From: Rhynchopus sp. YZ270_cl-10
Taxonomy: Eukaryota > Euglenozoa > Diplonemea > Diplonemida > Diplonemidae
Direction: 5' to 3'
Assembly: GCA_964035575.1 (NCBI GenBank)
Contig: OZ037925.1
Span: forward strand, 682,001-746,000
Length of the DNA stretch: 64,000 nt
The notes below the pieces were generated by a model. That model was not told the DNA's origin. It did no database searches and worked only from the letters and a program-made list of their open reading frames with translations. Positions 40,131 to 49,579 of this stretch are shown here, piece by piece. A program made the position numbers and the translations under genes. Within the stretch, counting starts at the first letter, position 1, and every line of letters begins with the position of its first letter.

Positions 40131-40350
40131 CGTGAAATATTTCAGGACACATGAGTGTATCGGGCCAAGAGGAACTCCCATTTCTAGTCACACCCGGCTA
40201 TCGGATGATTGCACAATACAGCGATCTCTTTCGTGTCTACTTTTTTTTTGTAAATCTCAAAATGCAACGTTTTCTGATGACAGGAAGTGAACAGAATACG
40301 TCTTGGACGAGGTGATTGTCAAAAAAAAAAAAGAAGGCAACCAAAAAAAA

Positions 40351-40416
40351 GTGGAGATTGATTCACAACTGGCAACACATCCGAGGCAACTACACTCCAA
40401 GAATTTATAAAAAAAG
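40351..40416 (+). repeat. Family E repeat
   Basis: GTGGAGATTGATTCACAACT, CCGAGGCAACTACACTCCAA, GAATTTATAAAAAAAG. Confidence 0.85.
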
Positions 40417-40890
40417 TAGTAATAATAAGGTCATACCCAGAGTTCGTCTTCTGTCTAGGATACAGTGCTTATTTAGAGTTATAAGCAATGCTATGCCTGG
40501 ATATCTCTGCGGTTCGATACTTAAGTGATACAAAAAAGTTTTCCTAACAAAAAGGGTTCCCTTAGGGACCAACCTTTTCCAAAAAAAACAAAATAAGAAC
40601 ACAAAGCAAAACTAATAATAAAAAAAGAGAAAAAAAAACGTCACGCCTACCTCGGTAGGTTGCAGTGAAAAGACAAAAAAAATAACTTCATAAAAACCTA
40701 TTCATAACTCTCCCTAGACCCCCACCCAACAAGTCAATTTTTTTTTGTCTTGCAGGGTAATGAGGGAAACCACAGTTTCCCCCCTTTTTATTTTGTCATG
40801 TTATATTCGTTCGATTCTAGCTTTGTGAAGGGGCTGTCCTCTTCTGTTTTTTTTTCGTTTTCGTTTTCGTTTTTGTTTTTTTTTTCCTTT

Positions 40891-40950
40891 TAGTGCCCCT
40901 GCGTCCGCCGATGAACGGTGAGGCGTTTTGCACTTTTCAACTTCTCTTTT
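40891..40950 (+). repeat. Family C hairpin
   Basis: AGTGCCCCTGCGTCCGCCGA, TGAACGGTGAGGCGTTTTGC, ACTTTTCAACTTCTCTTTT. GTGC pairs with GCAC and GCGTCC with GGCGT. Confidence 0.85.
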
Positions 40951-41579
40951 ATTTTTTTGGAGGAAATTTATTGACCACCAGAAACCCTCTCAACAGAACT
41001 AATTTCAAAAAAAAAAAAAACTTTGTGTGTAACCAGGCCAAAAGCTAAATCGCCTCCTTTCTCCCGACATTTTTGAAAATGAGTTCCCCCCCTTTATTTG
41101 CACGAAGAAAAAGTACTGGTTCCCCCCCTTTATTTGCACGAAGGCCGCAGGCTACTTAGGGGGTAAGTTTGGTGACTAAAGTGACCGTAAAAAAAATATA
41201 TGAAAAGATCGAGTGTCAAATCGTCGAAAAACAGCCTTTTTGGGATGGTTTGGAAAAAAAAAAAGCCGCCTGCGGCGGCACCAGGGCTCGCGCTAAAGTC
41301 CATCCCTCATCCCGGGATTTTTGGGGGTTTTGGTAGGAACGTTTTTTTTTTTGCAGTACGGGGATTTCATTAAGAAACCAGAAGTTCTAATATTGTTGAG
41401 TAAGACCACCACATAGTGGACTTGCATGTACATGTGACCCCGCCGTGGAACGCAATTGGCTCGGAAAGTCAAAAGAAAGAGGAGAAAAAAGAAAAGGAAA
41501 AAAAAAAAAAAAGTTGGTTACCGTGCGCCTGCGGCGCTGCCTGTTCCCTTCCAGTTTCTACAGGCAAACACTTGCCCCC

Positions 41580-42100
41580 TTTACCTTACACTGACGGGTT
41601 TTGACCAAAACCAAGAACTTGTCCATTTCGGCAAATTGACCCCACCACAGAACGGACGAATTCCGGAAATGCAAATGCCGGTGTTTTCGCGCATTTTCAT
41701 GTTGCAAGACGTTCAGGATCAGGGAGAGAAAATCTGGTTGTGGGATTTACATTGGCCCTCTTTACCCACATGGATTTTGACCAAAACCAAAAAATTGGCC
41801 ATTTCGGCAAAGTGACCCCACCACAGCGCGGACGGATTCCGGAAATTCCAATCGCGGTATGTTTTGGGGCTGAAAACCCACTGATTTTCAGGAGAAAAAT
41901 TGCTTCCAAATCTCGGAATTTTCCGAATTTTCCTGAAAATGACCCTTGTTTACGAGTATGGGTTCATATTTTGCGAAAATTTAAGTCACTAAAATTTTGT
42001 CCATTTTTTCATATTGACCCCACCGCAGACTGGGTTGAGCTCAAAAATGCAAATATGGAGGCTTTTGGAGCCCAAAAACGTACCCCCAATTCCCCCCCTT
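41580..42100 (+). repeat. Three diverged tandem copies of a GACCCCACC repeat
   Basis: Units near 41600, 41770 and 41995 share TTTTGACCAAAACCAA, TTGACCCCACCACAG, GGACGAATTCCGGAAATGCA. An antisense copy lies at 23040. Confidence 0.65.
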
Positions 42101-42220
42101 TATTTGCTCCCTTTTTGGACATTTGGCCTCCCGGACCCCCCTATTTAGCTTTAGGCCTGTGTGTAACACCCGTCCTCGGATAGGTGATGAACGATACTGC
42201 GGGAAAAAAAAGTGAAAAGA

Positions 42221-42292
42221 GTGGAGATTGCACAAACTGTGGCAGCACAACCCCTGAGGCAACTACACTACTCCACACAATTTATCAAAATA
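42221..42292 (+). repeat. Family E repeat
   Basis: GTGGAGATTGCACAAACTGT, CCTGAGGCAACTACACTACT, CCACACAATTTATCAAAA. Confidence 0.85.
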
Positions 42293-42465
42293 AAGATGGT
42301 ATCAGCCCAGAGTCTCCTGATTGTCTCACGTCTGCCGGAATTCCTTCGGGATGAGGTGTGCTGTTCTGTGGATATCCCTTTTCCCCCCGAAAAAGGTGAC
42401 AATTCACAGAACCTGCCTCAAGGTGCGATCGTTGAGACTACAAACAAAAAAAGGAAAAATAGTGA

Positions 42466-42522
42466 TAGTGGAGCACACTCTAGGGTGGCTACACTAATCC
42501 AACCAAGCTTTCAAAAAAAGGA
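42466..42522 (+). repeat. Family D repeat
   Basis: TAGTGGAGCACACTCTAGGG, TGGCTACACTAATCCAACCA, AGCTTTCAAAAAAA. Confidence 0.85.
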
Positions 42523-42802
42523 AAAACAAAAATACCTCTCTCCATTGGTGTGGTCGGAACCATACGGGAAAGGATTGGGGAATTCGGGGATGTGGAGGAA
42601 TCTCGATTCTCTCTCTCTCTCTCTCTCTGTTTATTGCAAACCCATTCCAACTTCTTTGTTTAACCCTCCCCCTTGGTGGTAGAAGGTACAGGGAGAAGTA
42701 CAGGGAATTGAGGTTCCGATCACCACCATCTTTGCTTGCTTTGCGAGACCTGTGAGACTCTTTCATCCAGTCATCTCTTTTGTACGAACATTGTCTTTTT
42801 TA

Positions 42803-42950
42803 AGGTGACCAAAGCACGAGAGGCTTAGGTTCATCTTGTAAACTTTTCTTTTATTTTATGTTGTTCCTTTTAAAACCTTTTTTTGTGAGTTAAGGTGACT
42901 AAAGCACAGACAAGGCTTCGGTTCATTTCACCCCCTTTTACTTTTTGTTG
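42803..42950 (+). repeat. Two family A repeats
   Basis: GGTGACCAAAGCACGAGAGG, CTTAGGTTCATCTTGTAAAC, TTTTC at 42804, and GGTGACTAAAGCACAGACAA, GGCTTCGGTTCATTTC at 42893. Confidence 0.85.
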
Positions 42951-43240
42951 TCTTGTTTTTGGATCCTCAAAAAGCCGTGCCTGCCTTGCTGTATCACACG
43001 GACTCTGATTCCAAAAGAAAAATAACAAAAAAAAAATTTTTATTTGAGAGTCAGGGGGGGGGGTACAGTGTGCTCCGAAGCGTTTTCCACACATTCACAT
43101 CTGTCTTGTCACCCCAAACAATCGTGTTCAAATGCCGGCCACATTTAGCACCAAACCTGCTTCGGTAGGTGATTGTCGAACAAAAAAAAAAAAATTCTCT
43201 TGAATTGTCAGAGATCAGCTTTTTGCGATTGAGTTGTGAA

Positions 43241-43342
43241 TACCGTAACTGTAAATATGTTGTCCCGTAAAAAATGTTGGGACAGCCCAAAAAAAGGCTT
43301 GTTTGTCCCAACATTATTACGCAACCTATTTACAGTTACGGT
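43241..43342. mobile_element. Palindromic MITE (TACCGTAACTG family), copy 1
   Basis: Arms TACCGTAACTGTAAATATGT and ATTTACAGTTACGGT, with inner AATGTTGGGAC/GTCCCAACATT. Only the left end shows TA. Confidence 0.75.
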
Positions 43343-43548
43343 TGAGTTTGATGGTTTTTTTTCCTTTTTTTTTTCTCTCTTTTTTGTATCCGCCTTCGTT
43401 CTCTTACGGTACGGATCACTCACGTCCCATGGCTCGACCCGAGCTGCGTTTTAGCACGTTTTCAACTACTCTTTTTATTTTTCTTTCAAAAGAACGTCAC
43501 TTTCACCCCTTCCATTTTGTCTCTTGACCCACGATTTTTTTTTTATCA

Positions 43549-43598
43549 GATGTGTGTTGCGCGAGAGGCACATTTCATCTTTCAAGTTTTCTTCTTTT
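43549..43598 (+). repeat. Family B hairpin
   Basis: GATGTGTGTTGCGCGAGAGG, CACATTTCATCTTTCAAGTT, TTC. GTGTG pairs with GGCAC/ACAT, and the tail matches family A. Confidence 0.85.
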
Positions 43599-43674
43599 AT
43601 TTTTTTTTTGGGGTTCTGTAACACCTGAACAGCAAAGCATACACATATGAGTCGCTCTTTCCCTCGTCTCTTTC

Positions 43675-43800
43675 AAGGCTACTAAAACGTGAGACAGGTT
43701 TGGGTTTCACCTCATTTATTTATCTTCAGTCCAAGCGATACCAATAGTGGTAAAGATGTGTTGTGCATGTAGAGAGGCTCAACTTCATCTTACAAAAAGT
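43675..43800 (+). repeat. A/B-related hairpins
   Basis: CTACTAAAACGTGAGACAGG, TTTGGGTTTCACCTC at 43677, and GATGTGTTGTGCATGTAGAG, AGGCTCAACTTCATCTTACA at 43754, where GTTG pairs with CAAC. Confidence 0.65.
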
Positions 43801-43906
43801 TTTTTTTTTCATTTTTTAAAAAGATTTTTATGTGTGGAAAACCCAAGGAGAGAGTTGCATTCCAATTTTTTTTACCAAGCATTGGCAAAAAAAAAAAGAG
43901 GAAATA

Positions 43907-44042
43907 TACCGTAATTGTAAAAATACTGGGACGTAAAAAAGTTGAAACGTAAAAATGTTGGGCCGTAAAAATGTTGGGACGAGCGAGCCTTTTTTGGGCT
44001 GTCCCAACATTTTTACGGCCCAACATTTTTACAATTACGGTA
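43907..44042. mobile_element. Palindromic MITE (TACCGTAATTG family), copy 2
   Basis: TA-flanked arms CCGTAATTGTAAAAAT and ATTTTTACAATTACGG. Internal TAAAAATGTTGGGAC units repeat. A TA target suggests Tc1/mariner-type mobilisation. Confidence 0.8.
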
Positions 44043-44202
44043 GTCGGGTGCGTGCCTGCAAATTATTTGATCATTCAGTATTTGTTTTTAACACCCTCAC
44101 CCAATACATGCGGGGAAAAAGAAACACAACAACATTTTGCAGAGCGATAACTGAGAAGAATAAGGGGGGGTTTTTCCCTTCTTCTTTGTTTTTTTTTTAT
44201 TC

Positions 44203-44246
44203 AGTGCCTGCGTCCCAGAGGCGTTTTGCACTATCAACTTCACTTG
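44203..44246 (+). repeat. Family C hairpin
   Basis: AGTGCCTGCGTCCCAGAGGC, GTTTTGCACTATCAACTTCA. Confidence 0.85.
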
Positions 44247-44294
44247 TCAGAGCTTGAAGTCAGATTCTATTTCTTTCCACCTTCCCCTTGACCC

Positions 44295-44325
<31 letters not shown>

Positions 44326-44827
44326 GTGGAAAAGATGTCGTAATACTCTGCAATGCATCTTTCTGGTTTTTTTTTTCATTTTTCTTTTTAGACCTCATTT
44401 TTTTTTTCTTTTTAGTTGTCGGGGGAGTGCCTTCGAAATAACGCCATGTTCTCTACCCACCGTGAAGCTCTCTCTGGACAACGTCTTTACCTTTTTCATT
44501 TGGTTGGCTTCATCCTCCACACCCCCTTTTCTCCTTTGTGCTACACGACATGGTGAAGTAAATGACTTTGACTTGCAGGTTTTATTTGTGTCGTTTCACC
44601 GTTGTAAGCTAACGATGAAATCACCAATAAAAATGACATATAGGCACGATACTGATTTGTGACCATAATTATGTCATTACTTTTTTTTGTGAAAAAACCA
44701 CCGAATAAAACACAATCAAGACAAATTTGCTTCATCGTTTTTGTGTTTTGTTCTACTTTTCAAAAAAAAAAGTTTGGGTACATTTAGTGCACCCTATTAT
44801 ACCTTCTATTCAGTAGAATAGTTAGTA

Positions 44828-44950
44828 CAGTGGTTAAAGAAAGTTTACGCCTAAACTAATGGCGGAATTGAAATCGATGGCGGAAATTACTTTAGGCGGA
44901 ACTTTTCTTAGGCGGGCACTTTTCTTAGGCGGAACTTTCTTTAACCACTG
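44828..44950. mobile_element. 123-bp TA-target MITE
   Basis: Ends CAGTGGTTAAAGAAAGTT and its inverse, flanked by TA on both sides. CAGT...ACTG ends with TA duplication fit Tc1/mariner-like MITEs. The interior has three CTTAGGCGG units. Confidence 0.9.
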
Positions 44951-45192
44951 TATATGAAACAATACTTTTCACTCCCTAAACCGCCCCCCCTACTCCCACC
45001 TCCTCCTATCCCCCAATCTGCTCCCCCCAAACGGGATTAAAAAAATATGGTATTTGTGTTGTGTTGCGATGTCGCGCGACGGGCCATAAGTATGCCCAAC
45101 GTTTATCTTCTTCTTCATCCCTTTGACATTATAAGACCTTTTCTTTGTCTTTTCTTTATTAGGCAGATCGCTGAGCACAGAAAACAAAAAGT

Positions 45193-45245
45193 ATAGTGGA
45201 GCACATCCTCGGGGGGTGTACACACATTAATGCTTCAAAAATACG
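45193..45245 (+). repeat. Family D repeat
   Basis: TAGTGGAGCACATCCTCGGG, GGGTGTACACACATTAATGC, TTCAAAAATA. Confidence 0.75.
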
Positions 45246-45476
45246 CTTTTTTTTTTTTGTAATATTTTTTTGTTGTTGCAGTTTTATTTATACCAAAAAT
45301 TGATGGTCATTCTGCATCTGAAAAAAAAAAAAAAAAAAGAAAAACGCTTTGAATTATACGAGATCAAAATGATTCTTTCCGCTCAACAAAAAAAAATAGT
45401 GGATAGAGAGTTTATTTTGGGCGAGTTGTCAATGCCACAAAAAAAAAAGAAAAGAAAAAACGAGATTAAAATTTAA

Positions 45477-46479
45477 CCCTTTAAGGACCAGAGGGGACAT
45501 ATATGTCCACGCAACCACCTAAATTGGCTTCCACTAGGACTTTTTGAAGATTTTTTTTTTTAATGAGAAGATTTTGTGCGAAATCTTTCAAAAGACGCAA
45601 GATTCGATTTTTTTTGACGCTCTCATCCCCTCTCATCCACACCCGGCATTATCACATAATAGGGTATTTTGGGTCATTTTTTGGGAATAATGTACCATTC
45701 TGACGCGCTTGAGTCATCAGAGGATTCAAACTTTGGTGTGCAGGGAACCATTTTGTACGGTCTTCAGAACGAAACTAAAATAATGGAAAATACCCGCGAC
45801 TGGGCAAAGTAACACGCGTCGTTGCAGTTCCTGACCCTGAACTGGATGTGCCTCTTCTCCGTGTATTTATTGCATTTTGTCTTTTGAGGGACATTGTACA
45901 GAAAATCTATATCAACACGGTCAAGGTACAGAGACACTGGCAGGAGGGTGTTGGTCGACAACTTCTTCTTGCTTGGGAAACAGGCGTCTGAAAACAGATT
46001 ACATGTGCGGGGGATGCGGCGTTCACCTTTGTTCAGCACCATGCCAAGTTGGCCAAAAGTCCCAAAAGCCCCAACTTTTGTACTGTCCAACCTCTGTACA
46101 ATTACGGTATATGTAGTTGGTTGGTACCTTCTCTCCATGCAGTGAGACATTATCTACTAGGACTTTTTGATCGATTTTTTTTTCTTTTGAAAGATTTTGA
46201 ACCGATCTTTCAAATGAAGCCATTTTCGAAAACCGAAAAAACAGGTGCGCAGCCGGAATAATTTTTTTCTTCAAAAATTTCAGAAAAAAATATCAGCTCC
46301 CCTCAATTTTCCATTTTCCATTTTTCTCATTTTATTTCGATTTCTGCTCCATTTGAAAGATCTGCTCAAAATCTTTCAATTGCGGCCAGGTACGATCAAA
46401 AATATGCATCGGATCTCATTTTACCTATGGGAGAGAAGATCCTAGCAAATCGAAAAAACCGGTCGTGGTCCATAAAGGG
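45477..46479. mobile_element. piggyBac-like element, copy 1 (1003 bp)
   Basis: Flanked by TTAA (45473-45476 and 46480-46483) with ends CCCTTTAAGGACCA and TGGTCCATAAAGGG. TTAA targets and CCC...GGG ends are the piggyBac signature. Frames of about 128 residues on the minus strand are not recognisable as transposase. A close copy lies at 47976. Confidence 0.88.
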
Positions 46480-46599
46480 TTAAAGAACCCCTTTCCCCCT
46501 CTTTTTTAGTAAACCCCACCCCCCTTTCCACAAAAAACCCTCACAAAAGGTGATTTACACTATACACAAAGCACACAAAACACACCCCCCTCCTCTACC

Positions 46600-47715
46600 A
46601 TGCCCCGCGCCGCAAAACGTCAGGGAGCAAAGCGCACACGCGACCCCGCCTCCTCTCGGGGCACACAGGAGGAGGAACGCGACACGAAACGCAGCCGCAA
46701 CGACGACGTCATCACCACCACCTCCACCTCCACCTCCACCTCTCCCCCAGGCACACAGAAGGGCCCCTCAGACACTCCTCCACAAGACCTAACTCTGGAC
46801 ATCAACCTGGAGGTCTGCACAGAAGACATCCCTCCCACTGCGAAGACAGACACAGCGTCACCACAGCAGGACACACCACCACACTGCACCGTCGACGCTA
46901 TCCCGAAGGGTGAGGCCACAACCCCTACGACCGCTTCCCCCAAGAAGGGGTCTGCCTCCGTGGAGCCCGCTGAGGAGGTGCCTGACAGCCTGGATGAGAT
47001 TCTCATGCAGGTGGACCCACCCTGTCATGTGTATGTCCAGACGACCTCCAACGAGCCGAGCTGCACTGCATTGATGGAAGCTTTGCATGCGAGGATGGGT
47101 TGTATCGAAGAGCACACCAAGGGGCTAGCGGAAGCTGTCTCCTCAAGCGCAGCGTCGTTCCGTGCCTTGCAGGCAACCTGCGCAGCGCAGCACACAGCAC
47201 TCCTTCAGGAGCGTGACACCCAACAGCAAAGGCAAGACCTCCTCACTGCGCAAACCCAAGCTCTTCTCGCACAGCAAGGATGCGTCATTCAGGGCTCCTT
47301 GAACACAATGACCCTCCGTGCTGGGGAGTCCCAAAGGGGGCAGGCAGCAATCGAGGCCCGTCTCCGGGGAATCGAAGAAGCTGTCGCAACGATGTCTCTT
47401 GGCAATGCGGGGGGGCGAGGAGGTGAGGGTGGGGTACCCCCACAGCCTCATGGATCGATGCAGGGACATCAGGGACCACCAGGGCATCAGGGAGGGCAGA
47501 TTCAAGCCCAAGGAGGCATGCAGATGCAAGGACAGACCCGGCGTGTCCCAGTCCCCTTCCAACCAGACCGTGCCTCCACCCCTCCGGCAAGAGTCCCCGC
47601 ATCCTCTGCTCGGTGTACACCAGCCCGCCCTGGGCTGGACTTCTACAGTACCGGATCTATGAGTGGTGGTGGAATGCCTCCGATCCCACAGAGAGGTGCG
47701 GTGACCCCACGGTAA
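46600..47715 (+). CDS. Unrecognised coiled-coil protein with Gly/Gln-rich tail
   Basis: A 371-residue protein with no family I recognise. The N-terminus is basic (MPRAAKRQGAKR, likely nuclear) and then disordered, with a Thr/Ser slippage run near 46-55 and Pro/Thr-rich sequence to about 125. A helical region of about 125-270, rich in Ala, Gln and Glu (LQATCAAQHTALLQERDTQQ), predicts a coiled coil. The last 95 residues are Gly/Gln/Pro-rich, with repeated QGHQG and MQMQGQ, then a basic, Pro-rich end. No signal or membrane segment is present. The ATG follows a C/A-rich leader and TCTACC. GC-rich codon use sets it apart from the flanking desert. It lies between two piggyBac-like copies. Confidence 0.75.
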   Translation: MPRAAKRQGAKRTRDPASSRGTQEEERDTKRSRNDDVITTTSTSTSTSPPGTQKGPSDTPPQDLTLDINLEVCTEDIPPTAKTDTASPQQDTPPHCTVDAIPKGEATTPTTASPKKGSASVEPAEEVPDSLDEILMQVDPPCHVYVQTTSNEPSCTALMEALHARMGCIEEHTKGLAEAVSSSAASFRALQATCAAQHTALLQERDTQQQRQDLLTAQTQALLAQQGCVIQGSLNTMTLRAGESQRGQAAIEARLRGIEEAVATMSLGNAGGRGGEGGVPPQPHGSMQGHQGPPGHQGGQIQAQGGMQMQGQTRRVPVPFQPDRASTPPARVPASSARCTPARPGLDFYSTGSMSGGGMPPIPQRGAVTPR

Positions 47716-47924
47716 AGAAAGGGGAGGAATGGAATGATGTGTCCTTTTGAGGTGCGTTAAGGATTGATTAAAAAATATGCATTACCCCCCTTGAGGACTA
47801 TATGGTGGGGGGTGTGTGCTCGGAGGGGTGGTGGTGGTGTGAAATAACAAAAAGGGGGTGGGTAAAGTCTCGCATTGTGGGTTTGATGGCTTGTTTTGAG
47901 CCAAAGAAAACCCACTTCTCACAG

Positions 47925-47971
47925 AGGTGGCCTTAGCAGAGGGGCTTAGGTTCATCTTTTATATATTTTTT
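47925..47971 (+). repeat. Family A repeat abutting the piggyBac-like element
   Basis: GGTGGCCTTAGCAGAGGGGC, TTAGGTTCATCTTTTATATA, TTTTTT, then the TTAA target. The element landed in the T-rich tail. Confidence 0.8.
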
Positions 47972-47975
47972 TTAA

Positions 47976-48968
47976 CCCTTTATGGACCAAGAGGATATAT
48001 ATATCCACGAAAATGCTTAACATGGCTTCTACTCGGACTTTTTCAGCGATTTTTTTTTTTAGTGGAAAGATTTGATGTGAAATCTTTCCAAAGAAGCAAG
48101 ATTCAATTTATTTTGACACTCTCATACACTGTCACCAAATCGAGGCATTTCCAAATTTTCGACTTTTTCGGGTATATTTTGGGAATAATGAACTACTCTG
48201 GCGAGCTTGAGTCATCAGAGGATTCAAACTTTGGTGTGAAGGGAACCATTTTGTACGGTTTTCAGAACAAAACTAAAATAATGGAAAATATCTGCGACCG
48301 GGCAAAGTAACACTCGTCGTAGCAGTTCCTGACCCTGAACTGGCTGTGCCTCTTCTCCGTGTATTTATTGCCCTTTGTCTTTTGGGGGACATTGTACAAA
48401 AGAAGCTGTATCAACACAGTCAAGGTACAGAGACACTGGCAGGAGGGTGTTGGTCGACAACTTCTTCTTGCTTGGGAAACAGGCGGCTAAAAGCAGATTA
48501 CATGTGCGGGGGATGCGGCGTTCAACACCAGGCCAAGTTGGCCAAAAGCCCCAAAAGCCCCAACTTTTGTACTGTCCAACCTCTGTACAATTACGGTATA
48601 TTTAGCTGGTTGGTACCTTCTCTCCATGCAGTGAGACATTATCTACTAGGACTTTTTGATCGATTTTTCTTTCTTTTGAAAGATTTTGAACCGATCTTTC
48701 AAATAAAGCCATTTTCGAATACCGAAAAAACAGGTGCGCAGCCGGAATAATTTTTTTCTTCAAAATTTTCAGGAAAAAATATCAGCTCTCCTCAATTTTC
48801 CATTTTCCATTTTTCTCATTTTATTTCGATTTCTGCTCCATTTGAAAGATCTGCTCAAAATCTTTCAATTGCGGCCAGGTACGATCAAAAATATGCATCG
48901 GATCTCATTTTACCTATGTGAGAGACAATCATAGCAAAACGCAAAATACGGCCGTGGTCCATAAAGGG
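47976..48968. mobile_element. piggyBac-like element, copy 2 (993 bp)
   Basis: TTAA at 47972-47975 and 48969-48972; ends CCCTTTATGGACCA and TGGTCCATAAAGGG. Same orientation and structure as copy 1, with scattered differences. No intact transposase. Confidence 0.88.
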
Positions 48969-49067
48969 TTAATTTCTTTTTGACAAAGTCTCGATTCGCT
49001 ATGTGTTCAAATGAACGTTTTACACAGGGTTTTTGTTGGTGTTTGTGGCAACAATCTCTCCTTTTTA

Positions 49068-49118
49068 GGTGACTTAAGCAACTAGAGGGCTTAGGTTCAT
49101 CTTCATCTACTTCTCTTT
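49068..49118 (+). repeat. Family A repeat
   Basis: GGTGACTTAAGCAACTAGAG, GGCTTAGGTTCATCTTCATC, TACTTCTCTTT. The tail mixes A and C family endings. Confidence 0.8.
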
Positions 49119-49344
49119 TTTTCCCCTTGGAGACATCCACATATGTCTCGTCCCCTCTCCCCTCCCAGTCAAAAAGAAGAAAACAAAATGAAACCACGCC
49201 TACCATTTTTTAAACAATGCAACCCATCAAAAAATCCAAAATAGTATTCACATCCCGATACTGATTGCGCTCAAGGCTCAATGCCGGCATCAATATCTAT
49301 TCCTTTTTCCCAACCGGACCCTACATCACAGAACTCACATCCCT

Positions 49345-49520
49345 GTGTTTCGCAATGATCCTTTCATTCATCATGATGAGTGGAAGCGGGGAGTAGAGCA
49401 TATCAGATGTAAACCACGAAATGGATTGTAGGACTGCATGGTGGGGGGGGGGTACACCCGGTCATTGTAACAAGCTACTCTACTCTGTCACGAGCGGGCT
49501 GTTGTATTTTCAATTTCAAC
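49345..49520 (+). repeat. Upstream block shared with the kelch gene (contains family F)
   Basis: GTGTTTCGCAATGATCCTTT, GAGTGGAAGCGGGGAGTAG, CCACGAAATGGATTGTAGG, GTTGTATTTTCAATTTCAAC. It ends about 60 nt before the carrier ATG and is followed by a pyrimidine run and CAACCCAG at 49553. Confidence 0.85.
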
Positions 49521-49579
49521 CTTTTTTCTTATATCACCCACCCCCCAACCCAGAACAATACACTCCAAAAACCTTAACA

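Larger units (their letters stand above)
30084..46599. other. 16.5-kb gene desert packed with MITEs and hairpin repeats
   Basis: No protein gene is supported on either strand; open frames are low-complexity Phe/Lys-rich. The stretch is AT-rich and contains a large share of the window's short dispersed repeats, two 28S rRNA fragments and several MITEs, itemised separately. Parts without named elements are T/A-run spacer. Confidence 0.65.
47716..49579. other. Spacer between the coiled-coil and carrier genes
   Basis: Occupied by family A (47925), the second piggyBac-like element, another family A copy (49068) and the shared upstream block (49345-49520). No additional gene. Confidence 0.7.

Noticed and set aside
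45764-46150. 128-residue minus-strand frame in piggyBac-like copy 1 as transposase
   Set aside because: It lacks any recognisable DDE or C-terminal zinc-finger motif, and the second copy does not preserve the frame.
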